Under the pieces are notes generated by a model. That model was given only the letters and a program-made list of their open reading frames with translations. It did no database searches and had not been told where the DNA came from. This document shows, piece by piece, positions 17,982 through 27,581 of a stretch of 64,000 nucleotides of DNA. The stretch covers positions 124,001-188,000 of the forward strand of contig UCKS01000017.1 in NCBI GenBank assembly GCA_900473045.1, read 5' to 3'. Origin of the DNA: Hyphomicrobiales bacterium (lineage in GTDB: Bacteria > Pseudomonadota > Alphaproteobacteria > Rhizobiales > Rhizobiaceae). The position numbers were made by a program, and so were the translations under genes. Every line of letters starts with the position of its first letter. The stretch's first letter is position 1.

Positions 17982-20099
17982 CTACAATCTCAGCAGCCAG
18001 GCTTCAATCTTTCCCTTGCCCTTGACGTCGATTGTACCGCGCGCCTCGAAGGCAAACTGATCCTTGAGCTTTTCGTAGACCGGGCGTGTGACCTGGATGG
18101 TATCCGGTATGCCTCCAGATTCCATGCGGCTCGCAAGATTCACCGTGTCACCCCACAAGTCGTAGATGTACTTGCTCGTCCCGATGACACCGGCCACGAC
18201 AGGCCCGGTATTTATGCCGACCCTCAGCTTCATCGACGTGTTGTGTTCGATGCCGTGCTCGCGGGCAATATGGACCATGCGAATGGCCATGCGCACCATG
18301 CGCTCGGCATGGTTGGCAACAGGTTCAGGCATGCCGCAGACCGCCATGTAGGCGTCGCCCACCGTCTTGATCTTCTCGATGCCAAGATCAAGGGCGGCGG
18401 CATCGAACCTTGTAAAGAGTTTGTTAAGCAGGGTGACGACCTCACCGGCTGGCATGTCGGACGTCAACTCGGTGAAGCCGACAAGATCGGCAAAGGCAAC
18501 GGTAACCTCCGCAAACCCGTCGGCAATTCCCTCTTCACCGCCCCGCAGTCGATTGGCGATTGGCGCCGGCAGGACGTTCAGGAGCAAAAGCTCGTTTTCG
18601 CGATTTTTGTTTTCGATCACGATATTCTTCTGTTGGAGATCCACGACCATGCCGTTGAAGGCCGAGCAGAGCTGGCCGATTTCGTCTTGCGAGCGGACCG
18701 GCACGCTGGCACCGTAGTCCCCCGCAGCGAAGCGTCTCACGCCAGCCGTGAGCTCGCGCAAAGGTCCGAGCAGCGCGCCTGAGAGCCAGGCGGCGGTGGA
18801 AGCCATTGCCAGCAGCACCAGCCCCCCGACGAGCAGCAGGTTCCGGCGTAACTGGTAGATTGGCGCAAATGCCTCAGCGGTATCGATCTTGGCCACTAAA
18901 GCCCAGTTGACGCCGGAAATGGCGAGCGGTCCCCAGGATGCGAGGGTCGGGACGCCGCGATATCCGATAATTTCCCCCGTGCCTTCGACGCCGGCGAGCG
19001 CCGCTTGCGTGGCCTTGGTGTCAACACGCTGATGCAACACGGGGGTCCCGTAGCTCCGGATCGCGGCGATCTCCTCTTCCGGCGCGCCAACGGCTTTGAG
19101 TTCGGCGAAATAGGTCTCCCGATTTTCATAGAATGCCCGCGGGCCGGAGCGCACCAGATGATCGGGCCCGACGAGATAGGCCTCCCCCGTCTCGCCAAAT
19201 CCTTCCTGCCGCCAACGGCGGCCGCCGGTGACCACGTCGTCGATCTCCGCGTTTGATAATTGCGCGATCAACACACCGATGACGACGCCTCGGTCAACGA
19301 CAGGCGCTGCCATGAAGGCCGTTGGCGCCCCGCGCGATGGTGCATAAGGGGCAAAATCTTCCAGGCAGACGGTCGACCGGTCGAGGGGCACGGAGCAACG
19401 GGCGACGGCGGTGGCGACACTGGTGTTGCGGTACGGACCGACTTGCAGAGACGTGGCAAAGTCCACCTCCTTTTCGACCGTATAGATCAGGCGACCCGAT
19501 TTGGGGTCGGCCATCATAAGATCAAAGAACCCGACCGTTGCGGCTGCGGCGCGCATCAACGGGTGATAGATGGCGTGCAGCTTGCTGTAGTCGCTTCTGT
19601 CGCCGGGATCGTCGACGAGCTTGCGCCGTTCCTTGGGATTCGGATTGGCGACGATATAGTGATGTTGCAAATAGTAGGAAGCGGCGTCGACTGGCAGATA
19701 ATCAGCCACAGCCGGTTCTTTGCCCTCAACACGCGCGATTGCGGGTATAAAATCTTCGGTGTACCAAGCGCCCACCTTCTCGCGCAACTCGGGTGAAGCG
19801 CCGTCTCGATCGAGCTTGTCCGCCGCGATGCGGAACTCGCGTGTGGCATCGACAACCATCTTGGAATTGGCAAGAAGACGCAATTCGGCATCGATTGTGC
19901 GGAAGTAGTCCTCGACTTGGCGCGTTTTGGTTTGCCGGGCGGCCGTGAGCTGGTCGAAAATTGCCTTTTCGAGGGCGCCGCGGGCCTGAAAGTAACCAAG
20001 TACCCCAGTAACCAGCACTGCAATCGCGCCCAACAGGACGAGGGTGGTAAATAGTTTAGCGGCCAGGCCCCAAGATGCGGGGCGGGATGAGCCCGTCAA
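17982..20099 (-). CDS. Membrane-bound class III adenylate cyclase with Cache sensor and HAMP
   Basis: A 705-residue receptor cyclase. Membrane helix at about 13-34, an extracytoplasmic dCache-like sensor to about 390, a second helix (LLLVGGLVLLAMASTAAWLS), HAMP (LLGPLRELTAGVRRFAAGDY), a signalling helix, and a class III cyclase domain from about 520. Catalytic motifs are present: metal-binding VAFADLVGFTEL, base-selecting lysine in EKIKTVGDAYMAV and aspartate in YDLWGDTVNLASRM, which together specify ATP. Start is TTG at 20099, decided by GGAGGT 5 bases upstream. The ligand is unknown. It would raise cAMP in response to a periplasmic signal. Confidence 0.9.
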   Translation of the reverse strand: MTGSSRPASWGLAAKLFTTLVLLGAIAVLVTGVLGYFQARGALEKAIFDQLTAARQTKTRQVEDYFRTIDAELRLLANSKMVVDATREFRIAADKLDRDGASPELREKVGAWYTEDFIPAIARVEGKEPAVADYLPVDAASYYLQHHYIVANPNPKERRKLVDDPGDRSDYSKLHAIYHPLMRAAAATVGFFDLMMADPKSGRLIYTVEKEVDFATSLQVGPYRNTSVATAVARCSVPLDRSTVCLEDFAPYAPSRGAPTAFMAAPVVDRGVVIGVLIAQLSNAEIDDVVTGGRRWRQEGFGETGEAYLVGPDHLVRSGPRAFYENRETYFAELKAVGAPEEEIAAIRSYGTPVLHQRVDTKATQAALAGVEGTGEIIGYRGVPTLASWGPLAISGVNWALVAKIDTAEAFAPIYQLRRNLLLVGGLVLLAMASTAAWLSGALLGPLRELTAGVRRFAAGDYGASVPVRSQDEIGQLCSAFNGMVVDLQQKNIVIENKNRENELLLLNVLPAPIANRLRGGEEGIADGFAEVTVAFADLVGFTELTSDMPAGEVVTLLNKLFTRFDAAALDLGIEKIKTVGDAYMAVCGMPEPVANHAERMVRMAIRMVHIAREHGIEHNTSMKLRVGINTGPVVAGVIGTSKYIYDLWGDTVNLASRMESGGIPDTIQVTRPVYEKLKDQFAFEARGTIDVKGKGKIEAWLLRL

Positions 20100-20701
20100 G
20101 GTTACCTCCTAGTCATGCCCGCCGAATTCCCGGAAGCCGCAGCGGGATATTACCGAGTTGGGAAAATTGAGCAATCCATTCACCAGCGGGCGAATGGCAA
20201 AATACGTTTTGATTTGCTTACTTTCTGATTAACATGCCCCAATGTTTAAGAGAGCACTCACAGAGCTATTAGATCAATTGGTAAAGTAGGTGGCCATTAA
20301 ACAAAGACCGCATGACTCAACCATCGGCATTCTGAGCCGGCTGGGCGGCGGCCCAGCCCCGCATTCCCGCTGAGATCGGGGAATTGATCCCGCTCTAATG
20401 TAACGGCAAAACGCTTACAGTTAATCGGCCAAATGACAAAATTATCGTATCAGAGGCTAGGTGCACGCTCTCTGGCCGCATTCGATACCGCTCGAAAGAT
20501 TTGCAACGAAAAGTTCGTTTTATGTCTTTGTACCGGAAGACGTCCTCGTCGAATGTCCGCTTCACGCCACAGCGCATCTGAAACGTGCCGGTCCGCTTCC
20601 GGCCCCATTTCGGTCATTGTAAAAGGCGACGGGCCAGACTTGTTCACCGCCGTTGGTTGAGAGGCTTGAACTTTTTTCTAGCGATCGACCCACACCAATC
20701 G
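20100..20701. other. Gene-free stretch between cyclase and virD4
   Basis: No supported gene. A perfect hairpin (GGCTGGGC, loop GGCG, GCCCAGCC) lies at 20339-20358 without a T tail. Short competing frames at 20395-20577 (minus) and 20433-20660 (plus) show no family pattern. The AT-rich 20200-20290 part may hold a promoter but no convincing -35/-10 pair was found. Confidence 0.4.
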
Positions 20702-22795
20702 TCAGAATTCAGATGATTCATCGCTCAATGCCCCTGAAATTTCCTTACGAAGCTTTTTGATCGTGCGTTTTTTCGCCGGTGTGCTCTCAAACAAATTGAG
20801 AACTCGTCCAATTGCCTCATCTGCGTCGCTTTGACGACGAGCGCTCTCGTCGATTGCAGCCCTGAAATCCGGCTTCACCTTGGATGGCTCTTCGCTGCTA
20901 CCGTCTAGGTTTCGTCCGTTTGGGGTGCTGATCGACACAGCGACATGAGTGAGAGGGGCTTTCAGCGCAAACTTGGCGCCTGGTGCCACCATGCTTGGCG
21001 CGACTTGGTTTGCTGGATACGGTTCTATGGAGTCAACCACCACCTCGGGAGTTCTTGTCATCCGACGTTGTTCACTGGTTGCTGCGATTGGCAGCCAAGC
21101 CCGCTTCATCAGCTCGTTATCCGCATAGTAAAAGTTGCGAAGGCCGAATATAGGTTGCTGATTGCGCAACTTTATGATGCATCGGGTCTCATTCATCGCT
21201 CCGAGTTCATCGGGTCGCATGAGCGGACGCATCGCCGTCCTGTGCGACATGGTTGCCCCCTTGCGATCAAACAGCGTGACGCCTGTCGAAACCGCCTTAT
21301 CAACAGTGACCTCTTTCCTCTCACCAAGCAATTGTGAGACATAACGCTGGTCCTCCGGATCCTGGGCTCCGAGGAAGATTTGAGCGCGTGCGGAATTCAC
21401 CAGCGTTTGTCGACCTTCGCGCGTGTAGACGTTGTCGATCGACCGCAGCGATTGGACGAAGAACCAGCAGGGTATGCCGTAGCCGCCAAGAACGGTCGCG
21501 ACGGTGAGGGCATTTTCCAGCTTGCCGAGGTTTTGAAACTCATCGAGCAAGACCAGAACGCGGCGCTCGCCGCGCGTCATCATGGTGCGCGACATGTAGT
21601 CCATGAACTGGACCATCAGCACGTTGAAGATCGGCCCAATGGAGGCAACCTGCTGGATCCGGAAATCCAGATACAGGCTCATATTCTCGCGCCGCATCGC
21701 GCGTATGTCGAAGGTCGAGCGCGCCGTCGCTCGCAAAATGCGGTTGTTCTTGAACGGCCGAACGGCTGCAGCAAGCGAGCCGTAAACCCCGTCGAACTGT
21801 TTTCCCGCCATAACCGCAAAGCGCGCGATCGTCGTATAGGTAAAAGAACTGATCCACTCGGCCCGAAGCTCGGCGTTGGCAACCTCTTCCAACCACTCGC
21901 GCAGCGGCTGATCACCACCTTCGACGACATTGAGAACCGTTCCGAGATTTTTGTCTTTGTCGGGGATGTCAGGATTTTCCAAAACCCAAGAGGTGACACC
22001 GGCAAACAGAGCACGCGCATCGGAAATCCAGTAGGCATCGCCCTTTGGCGTCGGTAAAAGGGCGGTCGCGATCGAATTGATATCGATGTCGCGCTGATCG
22101 GGATCAACGGCGACGAAGTCGAGGGGATTGTAGCATTCCGTATCGCCATTCTCGTCGGCTGGCGAAAAGCGCAACACGCGTGAGAATTTTGAACGGTAGC
22201 CGGCCGTGGCCTCATAGGTCTCGCCGCGCATATCAAGAACGACGATGCTGTCTGGCCAGAGGAGACAATTGGGCACGATCACCGATGCGCCCTTACCCGA
22301 GCGCGGCGGACCGATGACAAAGCCGCCGACGTCATCACCATCGATCCAAAGCTTTTTGCCGCCGAACAGCTTCGGCATTGTCAACCGCCGCCTGCCGGAG
22401 CCACGTTGGGTAAAGCCTCCAGGGACTTTGATCAGGCTGCCGCCGATTCTGCCAACGAACACGCCACCGGTGCGCGTCAGGCCGAGGGCGCGCGCCTCTA
22501 TCGTGCGGAGGAAGCGCGCATCGGTGGATTTCTTTTTCCCCGTCGCAAGCGTGATTAGCATCGCGGCGCCGGCAACAAAACCCACGCCGGCCGCGATCAC
22601 TGGGCGATGCCACTCACCGGCATAGAGATCGAGACGTGCAGCCCTGTACGAAGCCAGAAGATCGTCCTGCAGTGCCTGGAGCATCCATGTCGAATTGTCG
22701 AATGTGTAATAGAGCCCAGCATAGGCAAGCGACGCCACAAACGCCGCCGTTGCGGCGGCTATGATGCCGCCAAACAGCAGGATTGCGGGGTTCAT
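20702..22795 (-). CDS. virD4: VirD4/TraG-type T4SS coupling ATPase
   Basis: A 697-residue type IV coupling protein. Two N-terminal membrane helices (about 4-27 and 66-84), Walker A GPPRSGKG at 162-169, Walker B region SIVVLDMRGETYE and VLVLLDEFQNLG, and a TraG-type C-terminus (YVSQLLGERKEVTV, then MRPLMRPDELGAM). It brings DNA-protein or protein substrates to the VirB channel at the inner membrane. Its ATG overlaps the virB11 stop by 4 bases, so it is the last gene of the virB8-virD4 group. The tail after about 560 is longer than the conserved core and divergent. No relaxase follows it. Confidence 0.93.
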   Translation of the reverse strand: MNPAILLFGGIIAAATAAFVASLAYAGLYYTFDNSTWMLQALQDDLLASYRAARLDLYAGEWHRPVIAAGVGFVAGAAMLITLATGKKKSTDARFLRTIEARALGLTRTGGVFVGRIGGSLIKVPGGFTQRGSGRRRLTMPKLFGGKKLWIDGDDVGGFVIGPPRSGKGASVIVPNCLLWPDSIVVLDMRGETYEATAGYRSKFSRVLRFSPADENGDTECYNPLDFVAVDPDQRDIDINSIATALLPTPKGDAYWISDARALFAGVTSWVLENPDIPDKDKNLGTVLNVVEGGDQPLREWLEEVANAELRAEWISSFTYTTIARFAVMAGKQFDGVYGSLAAAVRPFKNNRILRATARSTFDIRAMRRENMSLYLDFRIQQVASIGPIFNVLMVQFMDYMSRTMMTRGERRVLVLLDEFQNLGKLENALTVATVLGGYGIPCWFFVQSLRSIDNVYTREGRQTLVNSARAQIFLGAQDPEDQRYVSQLLGERKEVTVDKAVSTGVTLFDRKGATMSHRTAMRPLMRPDELGAMNETRCIIKLRNQQPIFGLRNFYYADNELMKRAWLPIAATSEQRRMTRTPEVVVDSIEPYPANQVAPSMVAPGAKFALKAPLTHVAVSISTPNGRNLDGSSEEPSKVKPDFRAAIDESARRQSDADEAIGRVLNLFESTPAKKRTIKKLRKEISGALSDESSEF

Positions 22796-23790
22796 AGGGC
22801 ATCCGCCTTGGTGAACACGATCTCCGACACCACACGGCGTCCATCGGGCGTGCGCGCAAGCTGAACGACGATCGGAATGACCTCTTTCAGGTAGTCGATG
22901 ATCTCCTGCTTTTTCAGGTCCATGCCGCTTTGCATGACCATTAGCGCTAGGCGCTCGTAGGCTGATCGCCCCGAATTCGCGTGGACGGTGGTCAGAGAGC
23001 CGGGATGGCCGGTATTGATTGCCTGGAGGAACGAAAAAGCTTCCGCCCCGCGAAGCTCGCCAAGCATCAGCCGGTCGGGACGCATGCGCAGCGAGGCTTC
23101 GAGAAGTTGCTGTTGCGTGACTTTGGCGCGCCCTTGGTCGCCTTTGGAGGCGAGCAGGGCAACGGTGTTCGGCGTGATCGGTTTGAGTTCGCGCGTGTCC
23201 TCGATCGTGACAATGCGTTCTTCTTCCGGGATCTCCTTCAAGAGTGCATTGAGGAAAGTCGTCTTGCCGGTGGACGTGCCGCCGGACACGACGATGGAGA
23301 CCCGCAAGCGCACCGCGGTCCGAAGGAATTCCATGGGATCGATGTCCCCTTGCATCATAGCTGCGAGCTCTTCCTCGGCGGCTGAGAGCGAGAGCTGGCG
23401 CCCAACGCGCGTATATTCGAAAGCTCCTCGCAGCTGATAGACGTCGAGGCCGATGTCATGAATGACTTGCTTGCGGATGGAGATGGCGCCGCCCGCCGGC
23501 GCTGCTGGTGGCAGCACGCATTGGAAACGCTCCCCGGTTGGCAGCGACGCCGACAGGATCGGGTGCTCGTCATTGACGACCTGGTTGGTGGAACCCGCGA
23601 CCCGCTCGCTCAACGTTCGAATCCAATCGGCCGTGAACTGCGCGTCTTCCACCCGCTCCATGCTGCTCACACCCAGGCGCTCGATGAACAGCTCACCGGG
23701 GCGATTGACCGAGATTTCGGAAACGCGGTCATCCGAGAGAAAGGGCTTTAGCCGTTCAAGGGTTTTTTCGAGAAACGGGAACGCGCTCAT
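22792..23790 (-). CDS. virB11: VirB11 secretion ATPase
   Basis: A 332-residue hexameric traffic ATPase on the cytoplasmic side of the T4SS. Walker A is GGTSTGKT (170-177), followed by an Asp box (IVTIEDTRELKPI), Walker B-type LMLGELRGAEAFSFLQAINT and the His box GHPGSLTTVHANS. The N-terminal domain has RVSEISVNRPGELFIERLG as in VirB11 proteins. Length is normal. It overlaps virB10 upstream and virD4 downstream by 4 bases each, indicating translational coupling. It switches the machine between pilus building and substrate transfer in known systems. Confidence 0.95.
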   Translation of the reverse strand: MSAFPFLEKTLERLKPFLSDDRVSEISVNRPGELFIERLGVSSMERVEDAQFTADWIRTLSERVAGSTNQVVNDEHPILSASLPTGERFQCVLPPAAPAGGAISIRKQVIHDIGLDVYQLRGAFEYTRVGRQLSLSAAEEELAAMMQGDIDPMEFLRTAVRLRVSIVVSGGTSTGKTTFLNALLKEIPEEERIVTIEDTRELKPITPNTVALLASKGDQGRAKVTQQQLLEASLRMRPDRLMLGELRGAEAFSFLQAINTGHPGSLTTVHANSGRSAYERLALMVMQSGMDLKKQEIIDYLKEVIPIVVQLARTPDGRRVVSEIVFTKADAL

Positions 23791-25211
23791 TTGTAGACCG
23801 GCGCGATCGGATAGTAAGGAGTGGGGTCAACATCCCGGCGGATCTGCCCACCGCGCTTCAAGCGCATCATCTCCTGGCGGACGGGATCAGCATAGAAATC
23901 GGAAAAGTCGAGGTCACGCCTGAGATAGACGATCACCAGCTCGCCCTGAGCAACGTAGATCGTCGGCGGGATTTTCGAACTCTCCTTGAACGCTTCGTTG
24001 GCGATCTCCTGGAGGATGGATGAGGATTTTTCGGCCGCAATGGCGCGCGCCTCCGCGGCTGTTTGGCTGGGTTCGGTGGTCACCGTCGTGACAGCTCCGG
24101 TAACCGGATCTACGGTGGAGATCGAGCGCGCACTGTTGGTCGGGGTCTCGCCGAGGGCGGAAACGTACTCTGCCGCGCCGCCGATCACGGAGAGCATGAT
24201 CGCCGAGCTAAACCGCTCCCAGAAGTGGGTGTCGATGTCGCCGGTCAGGCCAGCGCGACCAAGCCGGTCGGCGCCGGGCGAGGCGATCTCGACCGACAGG
24301 CCGTCGGAGCGGATCACCCGCGACCAGACGACGAAGATCCGCTTTTGGCCGCGTGCCAGCCCGGACTTGTATTCCCCGATCAGGCGAGAGCCTTTTGGGA
24401 TGAGGATGCGTCCACCATCGAGCGAGCGGACGTCCTCGCGCACGACAGCGCGTACCATGCCGGGAAGATCGGTATTGATCGCCGTCTCCAGAAAACCGCG
24501 GATCATCGTCCCTTGAGCAACCAGTGCGTCGGTGCGGTCAAAGCGGGTCGCCTTGACGATGCCAGCCGTCTGCTTCTCCGATTGAGCCAGGAACGCCTTG
24601 TTCGCGTCGGTCTCGGCCCCTGGCACGCTCACGAGCTGGCCATCATCAGCGATGGTCACCGACTGGTCGCTCCCGGCCAAACTCTCACTGTTTGACCCGT
24701 CGACAATGATCTGCTCCGAACGCAACCGCTCCCAGTGGGCTTCTTCTTCGTCCTCGCGCCGCTTGGCTTCCAGTTGCGCCAGCCGCTCGTCATCTTCCGC
24801 GCGCCGGCGTGCCTCTTCCATGCGGCGCCGCTCTTCCTCAGCCAGGCGGCGGGCTTCCTCGATCTGTCGCAGTTTTTCCAGGTCTTCACCTTGGTTGACC
24901 GTGACATCAACTGTCGCAGCATCCACTGGCTTTTTCTCCTCGACCATAGGGATCTGAACGAGGTTGGGATCGGCTGCCTGTTTGACCGGCTCCTCCGGGA
25001 AATCACGAATGCTGGTATTCGATGTTTCGAAGGTTTCGGTTGCGCCCTCGTTGAGGCCGGGGGTCTGAGGACCCGTCGGCCAGTTGACGTAGGCGAGCAC
25101 GCCAGCACCGATAACGAGAAGCAGCGGAAGCGCCAGCTTGCCGAGACGGCCGTTGCGGGTGCTGGCGACACTGCTTTGACCATCGAGATGGTCGAAATCG
25201 ATCCTGCTCAT
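23787..25211 (-). CDS. virB10: VirB10 energy-sensing core protein
   Basis: A 474-residue protein spanning both membranes. A short cytoplasmic N-terminus, one membrane helix ([17 protein letters not shown], about 26-42), a Pro-rich stretch, a Glu/Arg-rich coiled coil at about 105-165 ([20 protein letters not shown]) and the C-terminal TrbI/VirB10 beta-barrel domain from about 215 ([55 protein letters not shown]). The end carries VYVAQ-type strand [20 protein letters not shown]. The coiled coil is longer than in the Agrobacterium protein. Overlaps virB9 and virB11 by 4 bases each. Confidence 0.94.
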   Translation of the reverse strand: MSRIDFDHLDGQSSVASTRNGRLGKLALPLLLVIGAGVLAYVNWPTGPQTPGLNEGATETFETSNTSIRDFPEEPVKQAADPNLVQIPMVEEKKPVDAATVDVTVNQGEDLEKLRQIEEARRLAEEERRRMEEARRRAEDDERLAQLEAKRREDEEEAHWERLRSEQIIVDGSNSESLAGSDQSVTIADDGQLVSVPGAETDANKAFLAQSEKQTAGIVKATRFDRTDALVAQGTMIRGFLETAINTDLPGMVRAVVREDVRSLDGGRILIPKGSRLIGEYKSGLARGQKRIFVVWSRVIRSDGLSVEIASPGADRLGRAGLTGDIDTHFWERFSSAIMLSVIGGAAEYVSALGETPTNSARSISTVDPVTGAVTTVTTEPSQTAAEARAIAAEKSSSILQEIANEAFKESSKIPPTIYVAQGELVIVYLRRDLDFSDFYADPVRQEMMRLKRGGQIRRDVDPTPYYPIAPVYK

Positions 25212-25993
25212 CGCTGGCTGCCCTCCTTGGTGTCAAGGTTCTTCGGACCATAGGCATCCTCGACAAGATCGAAGGACCGGCGGTTGGCCTGCCGGTTATA
25301 GAGGCACAGCCATTTGTCGCCGGCGCGTAGCGTGAATTGGGCGGCGATCTTGTCGACCACAACGTATTTACCTTGGGTGCGCAGGTTGACGAGCGACTCC
25401 TGACGTTTGCCTTCGACGACGAAGATCGCCGGGATTTCATCCGGAAACTCCAGATACATATGAGTGCCGTCATCGAAGGCGACGCGCGGCTTCAGGCTCG
25501 TGTCACCTCGGAAGACATAGTCGTAGTTGAGACGGCTCGGATCGAGGCCTTTCAGTAGCAGATCCTTGGCACTGTCTTGGGCAGCCGCCAGAAGGCGGGC
25601 ATTCACGTCCTCGTCCGGGTATTTGAACCGCACCTGGAACGCAGCCCTCAGATCGGCGGCGGCCGAACCTTTCAGAAGGAGGGCATAGACCCGCTGGTTG
25701 GTGACAATGTTGACGTTGGTCTCGGCGTTTTCGCGCAGCGGTTTGACAAAAAGGATGCTCGATCCCTTCTTCGGCACGATCGACCAGCTGGCCGTGTCGC
25801 CTGCCGAAATTGTCTCGATCACCTCGGAGCTGCCAAGCTGGATCATTGTCGATACGCCAAGACCAGCAGGCACAGTGACGACTGAATTATTGTTGAACGT
25901 GATGTAGCGGATACGGGGGTCGGCGGCCGCCAAGGGCTTTGCCATGATCAGCAGCGACAATGCTGCAAGGAATAAACGAGTTTTCTGCATCAA
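25208..25993 (-). CDS. virB9: VirB9 outer-membrane core protein
   Basis: A 261-residue periplasmic/outer-membrane complex protein. Signal peptide to about residue 24 ([17 protein letters not shown]), then the VirB9/CagX N-domain with [15 protein letters not shown] and the C-domain ending in [20 protein letters not shown] and [12 protein letters not shown], which match the family's C-terminal signature. With VirB7 and VirB10 it forms the core complex. It overlaps virB8 by 4 bases and virB10 by 4 bases. Length is slightly short of the usual 290 but complete in pattern. Confidence 0.93.
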   Translation of the reverse strand: MMQKTRLFLAALSLLIMAKPLAAADPRIRYITFNNNSVVTVPAGLGVSTMIQLGSSEVIETISAGDTASWSIVPKKGSSILFVKPLRENAETNVNIVTNQRVYALLLKGSAAADLRAAFQVRFKYPDEDVNARLLAAAQDSAKDLLLKGLDPSRLNYDYVFRGDTSLKPRVAFDDGTHMYLEFPDEIPAIFVVEGKRQESLVNLRTQGKYVVVDKIAAQFTLRAGDKWLCLYNRQANRRSFDLVEDAYGPKNLDTKEGSQR

Positions 25994-26736
25994 CGTGCCA
26001 CCTTATCAGCCGGCAGGACTTCCGGGAGTGACTCCTGATCGCGCCGATACTCGACGACCTGAAAACCGAGCGGATTGTCGAAGCGATACTCGTTCTTCAA
26101 CGGCGCGGTCGTATAGCGGAAGCGCACGACCGAAACCCAGTGTTCGCGCCGCAACGTGTTATCCCGGCGCGTTTCCGTCGAAAAGCGCACTGTTGCCGTC
26201 GATGCATTGAGGAAAGACACCGACTTGATCGTTACCGCGATGCGGGTGTCGCGACCAAGCACTTTATCTCTCGACTGCGGGTTCGATGGCTCGAATTCGT
26301 GGCGCAGGTCGACCGAGGCCTGGGCGGTCGAATAGAGCTGGGCAAGGTCGTAGTTGTCCTTCAGTCCACGCGGATCATAGGTCTCACGCGCTCTGATGTA
26401 GCGAACAATGTTGGCGGTTTTGATCGCGACGTTTTCCGAAAGCTTGCTCTCATCCAGCGAGCGTGCGACCTCAACGAAACCAGTGGTCTTGTCGGCCACC
26501 ACCACGACGGCCTCGAATTGTTTTAGCGGAACGAGGAGATTGAGGGCCGATAGACTGAGCAGCGTCGAGACGCTCGCGATCGTCGCGACCGTCCAGGCGA
26601 TTTTTCGCGATCGACGTTCCTTGCGGTAGAGTTCCGCCTCCCAGGACGCGCCCGCATGCCAATAGGCGCTGAGGTCCACGGGAGGCGTATTGGGCTGATG
26701 TTCAGTCGTTTCTGCGTTGGCCATATCTGCTTCCAA
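25990..26736 (-). CDS. virB8: VirB8 inner-membrane assembly protein
   Basis: A 248-residue bitopic protein: cytoplasmic N-terminus, membrane helix at about 43-68 ([20 protein letters not shown]), and a periplasmic NTF2-like domain with the family pattern ([20 protein letters not shown], then [20 protein letters not shown] and [12 protein letters not shown]). It nucleates T4SS assembly in known systems. It starts the virB8-B9-B10-B11-D4 block. The 164 bases upstream hold an AT-rich box (26756-26777) also found before virB1 and before the small gene at 27527, so this block may have its own promoter. Confidence 0.93.
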   Translation of the reverse strand: MEADMANAETTEHQPNTPPVDLSAYWHAGASWEAELYRKERRSRKIAWTVATIASVSTLLSLSALNLLVPLKQFEAVVVVADKTTGFVEVARSLDESKLSENVAIKTANIVRYIRARETYDPRGLKDNYDLAQLYSTAQASVDLRHEFEPSNPQSRDKVLGRDTRIAVTIKSVSFLNASTATVRFSTETRRDNTLRREHWVSVVRFRYTTAPLKNEYRFDNPLGFQVVEYRRDQESLPEVLPADKVAR

Positions 26737-26755
26737 TGCGCCGCGTTCGCGGCGT

Positions 26756-26777
26756 GATAAATTATATTTAATTATCC
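26756..26777 (-). promoter_or_regulatory. AT-rich box before virB8 (copy 3 of 3)
   Basis: Minus strand GGATAATTAAATATAATTTA, then TC. Similar to the boxes before virB1 and before the 77-residue gene; 19 bases before the virB8 ATG. Probably a -10-containing promoter or activator site. Confidence 0.45.
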
Positions 26778-26900
26778 GGGCGTGGAGAGCCCCGGAACGA
26801 TCTCCCGGCGTCGTTATGGGCGTGTTTGTTCAGCTTAAAAATGAGCAGCGCTATCTCAAAAGCTGCAGCTGTCCCGACGCGATTACATGGCTTTCGACAC

Positions 26901-27278
26901 TTAGCTGCACCACCGCATCAGCGTTCTCTCTGAAGCGGGATTGGAGAAATAGAAGCTTTTGGCGTCCCTCACCTCGATCCGGACCGTATCGCGATCGCCG
27001 TCCGCTTGGTCTGCCCCAACCTCGACCCAGAGGATGTCGAGGACATAGGAAGCGCCGTCATGTTTGACGGATGTCACCGTCCCGGTGGTTTTGTTGGCGG
27101 CGATACCCGTATCCTCGATATAGATAAACGCGGCAGCAGCAGCGTCGCAGCCGCCTTTGGCGGGGGCGTAGGCGCCTGTCAGTACCGGAACGATTGAACT
27201 CTTCGACTGCGCCTGCGCCATCGCGATAGTCGGAAACAGCATGCCGAACATCATGAGCGCTGTGAAAGTCTTGCTCAT
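26901..27278 (-). CDS. Exported protein of unknown function within the virB locus
   Basis: A 125-residue protein with a signal peptide (KTFTALMMFGMLFPTIAMA, cut before Q) and a compact remainder with two cysteines (GGCDAAAAAFIYIED and the final RWCS) that could form a disulfide. It has a strand-rich middle (TTGTVTSVKHDGASYVLDIL, WVEVGADQ). It matches no VirB subunit I know and stands between virB6 and virB8. By position and export it may be an accessory periplasmic factor or an exclusion-type protein. GGGAG lies about 9 bases before the ATG at 27278. The preceding small gene ends 15 bases away. Confidence 0.68.
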   Translation of the reverse strand: MSKTFTALMMFGMLFPTIAMAQAQSKSSIVPVLTGAYAPAKGGCDAAAAAFIYIEDTGIAANKTTGTVTSVKHDGASYVLDILWVEVGADQADGDRDTVRIEVRDAKSFYFSNPASERTLMRWCS

Positions 27279-27293
27279 CAGGATCTCCCTCGT

Positions 27294-27527
27294 TCAAAAG
27301 CCCAACATGGCGGTGAGGCCGTGAAGATAGCTGGTGGCGGAGCCGTAAAGTTCGATGCAATATTCTGCGAACGGTTTGAAGAAAATGATGGCGCCGAGGA
27401 ACAGCAAGTAGCCGACGCCCCCCCGAGGCTTGGCTCCGGAGCGATCAGCTCCAGCCAATTCTTCGTTGAGGCGGTTCTGCTCGTCGATGGCGGCGAACCG
27501 GCGACGATCATCTTGCCAAGGGTGCAT
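27294..27527 (-). CDS. Small single-helix membrane protein within the virB locus
   Basis: A 77-residue protein: a charged N-terminus (MHPWQDDRRRFAAIDEQNRL), then a membrane-prone segment (VGYLLFLGAIIFFKPFAEY, about 41-59) and a short amphipathic tail. No VirB family matches. The ATG at 27527 is chosen because AAGGAG stands 6 bases before it; a longer frame to 27566 would start inside the AT-rich box. It is followed after 15 bases by the exported 125-residue gene, with which it forms a two-gene insert between virB6 and virB8. Confidence 0.62.
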   Translation of the reverse strand: MHPWQDDRRRFAAIDEQNRLNEELAGADRSGAKPRGGVGYLLFLGAIIFFKPFAEYCIELYGSATSYLHGLTAMLGF

Positions 27528-27541
27528 GGTCTGCTCCTTCC

Positions 27542-27564
27542 GAATAACTATATTTATCAAATCC
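27542..27564 (-). promoter_or_regulatory. AT-rich box before the 77-residue membrane gene (copy 2 of 3)
   Basis: Minus strand GGATTTGATAAATATAGTTA, then TTC; it ends 14 bases before the ATG at 27527 and lies between the virB6 stop and that gene. Confidence 0.45.
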
Positions 27565-27581
27565 ACTTGTGGGAGAACACC

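Noticed and set aside
17874-18782. Plus-strand open frame of 302 codons over the cyclase domain
   Set aside because: Antisense to a catalytic domain with all class III cyclase motifs.
20339-20358. Perfect GGCTGGGC/GCCCAGCC hairpin as a terminator of virD4 or the cyclase
   Set aside because: No T tail on either side. It lies beyond the virD4 stop in the direction of that transcript but 340 bases away, so only noted as a structure.
21380-22057. Plus-strand open frame of 225 codons over virD4
   Set aside because: Antisense shadow; the minus strand encodes conserved coupling-protein motifs here.
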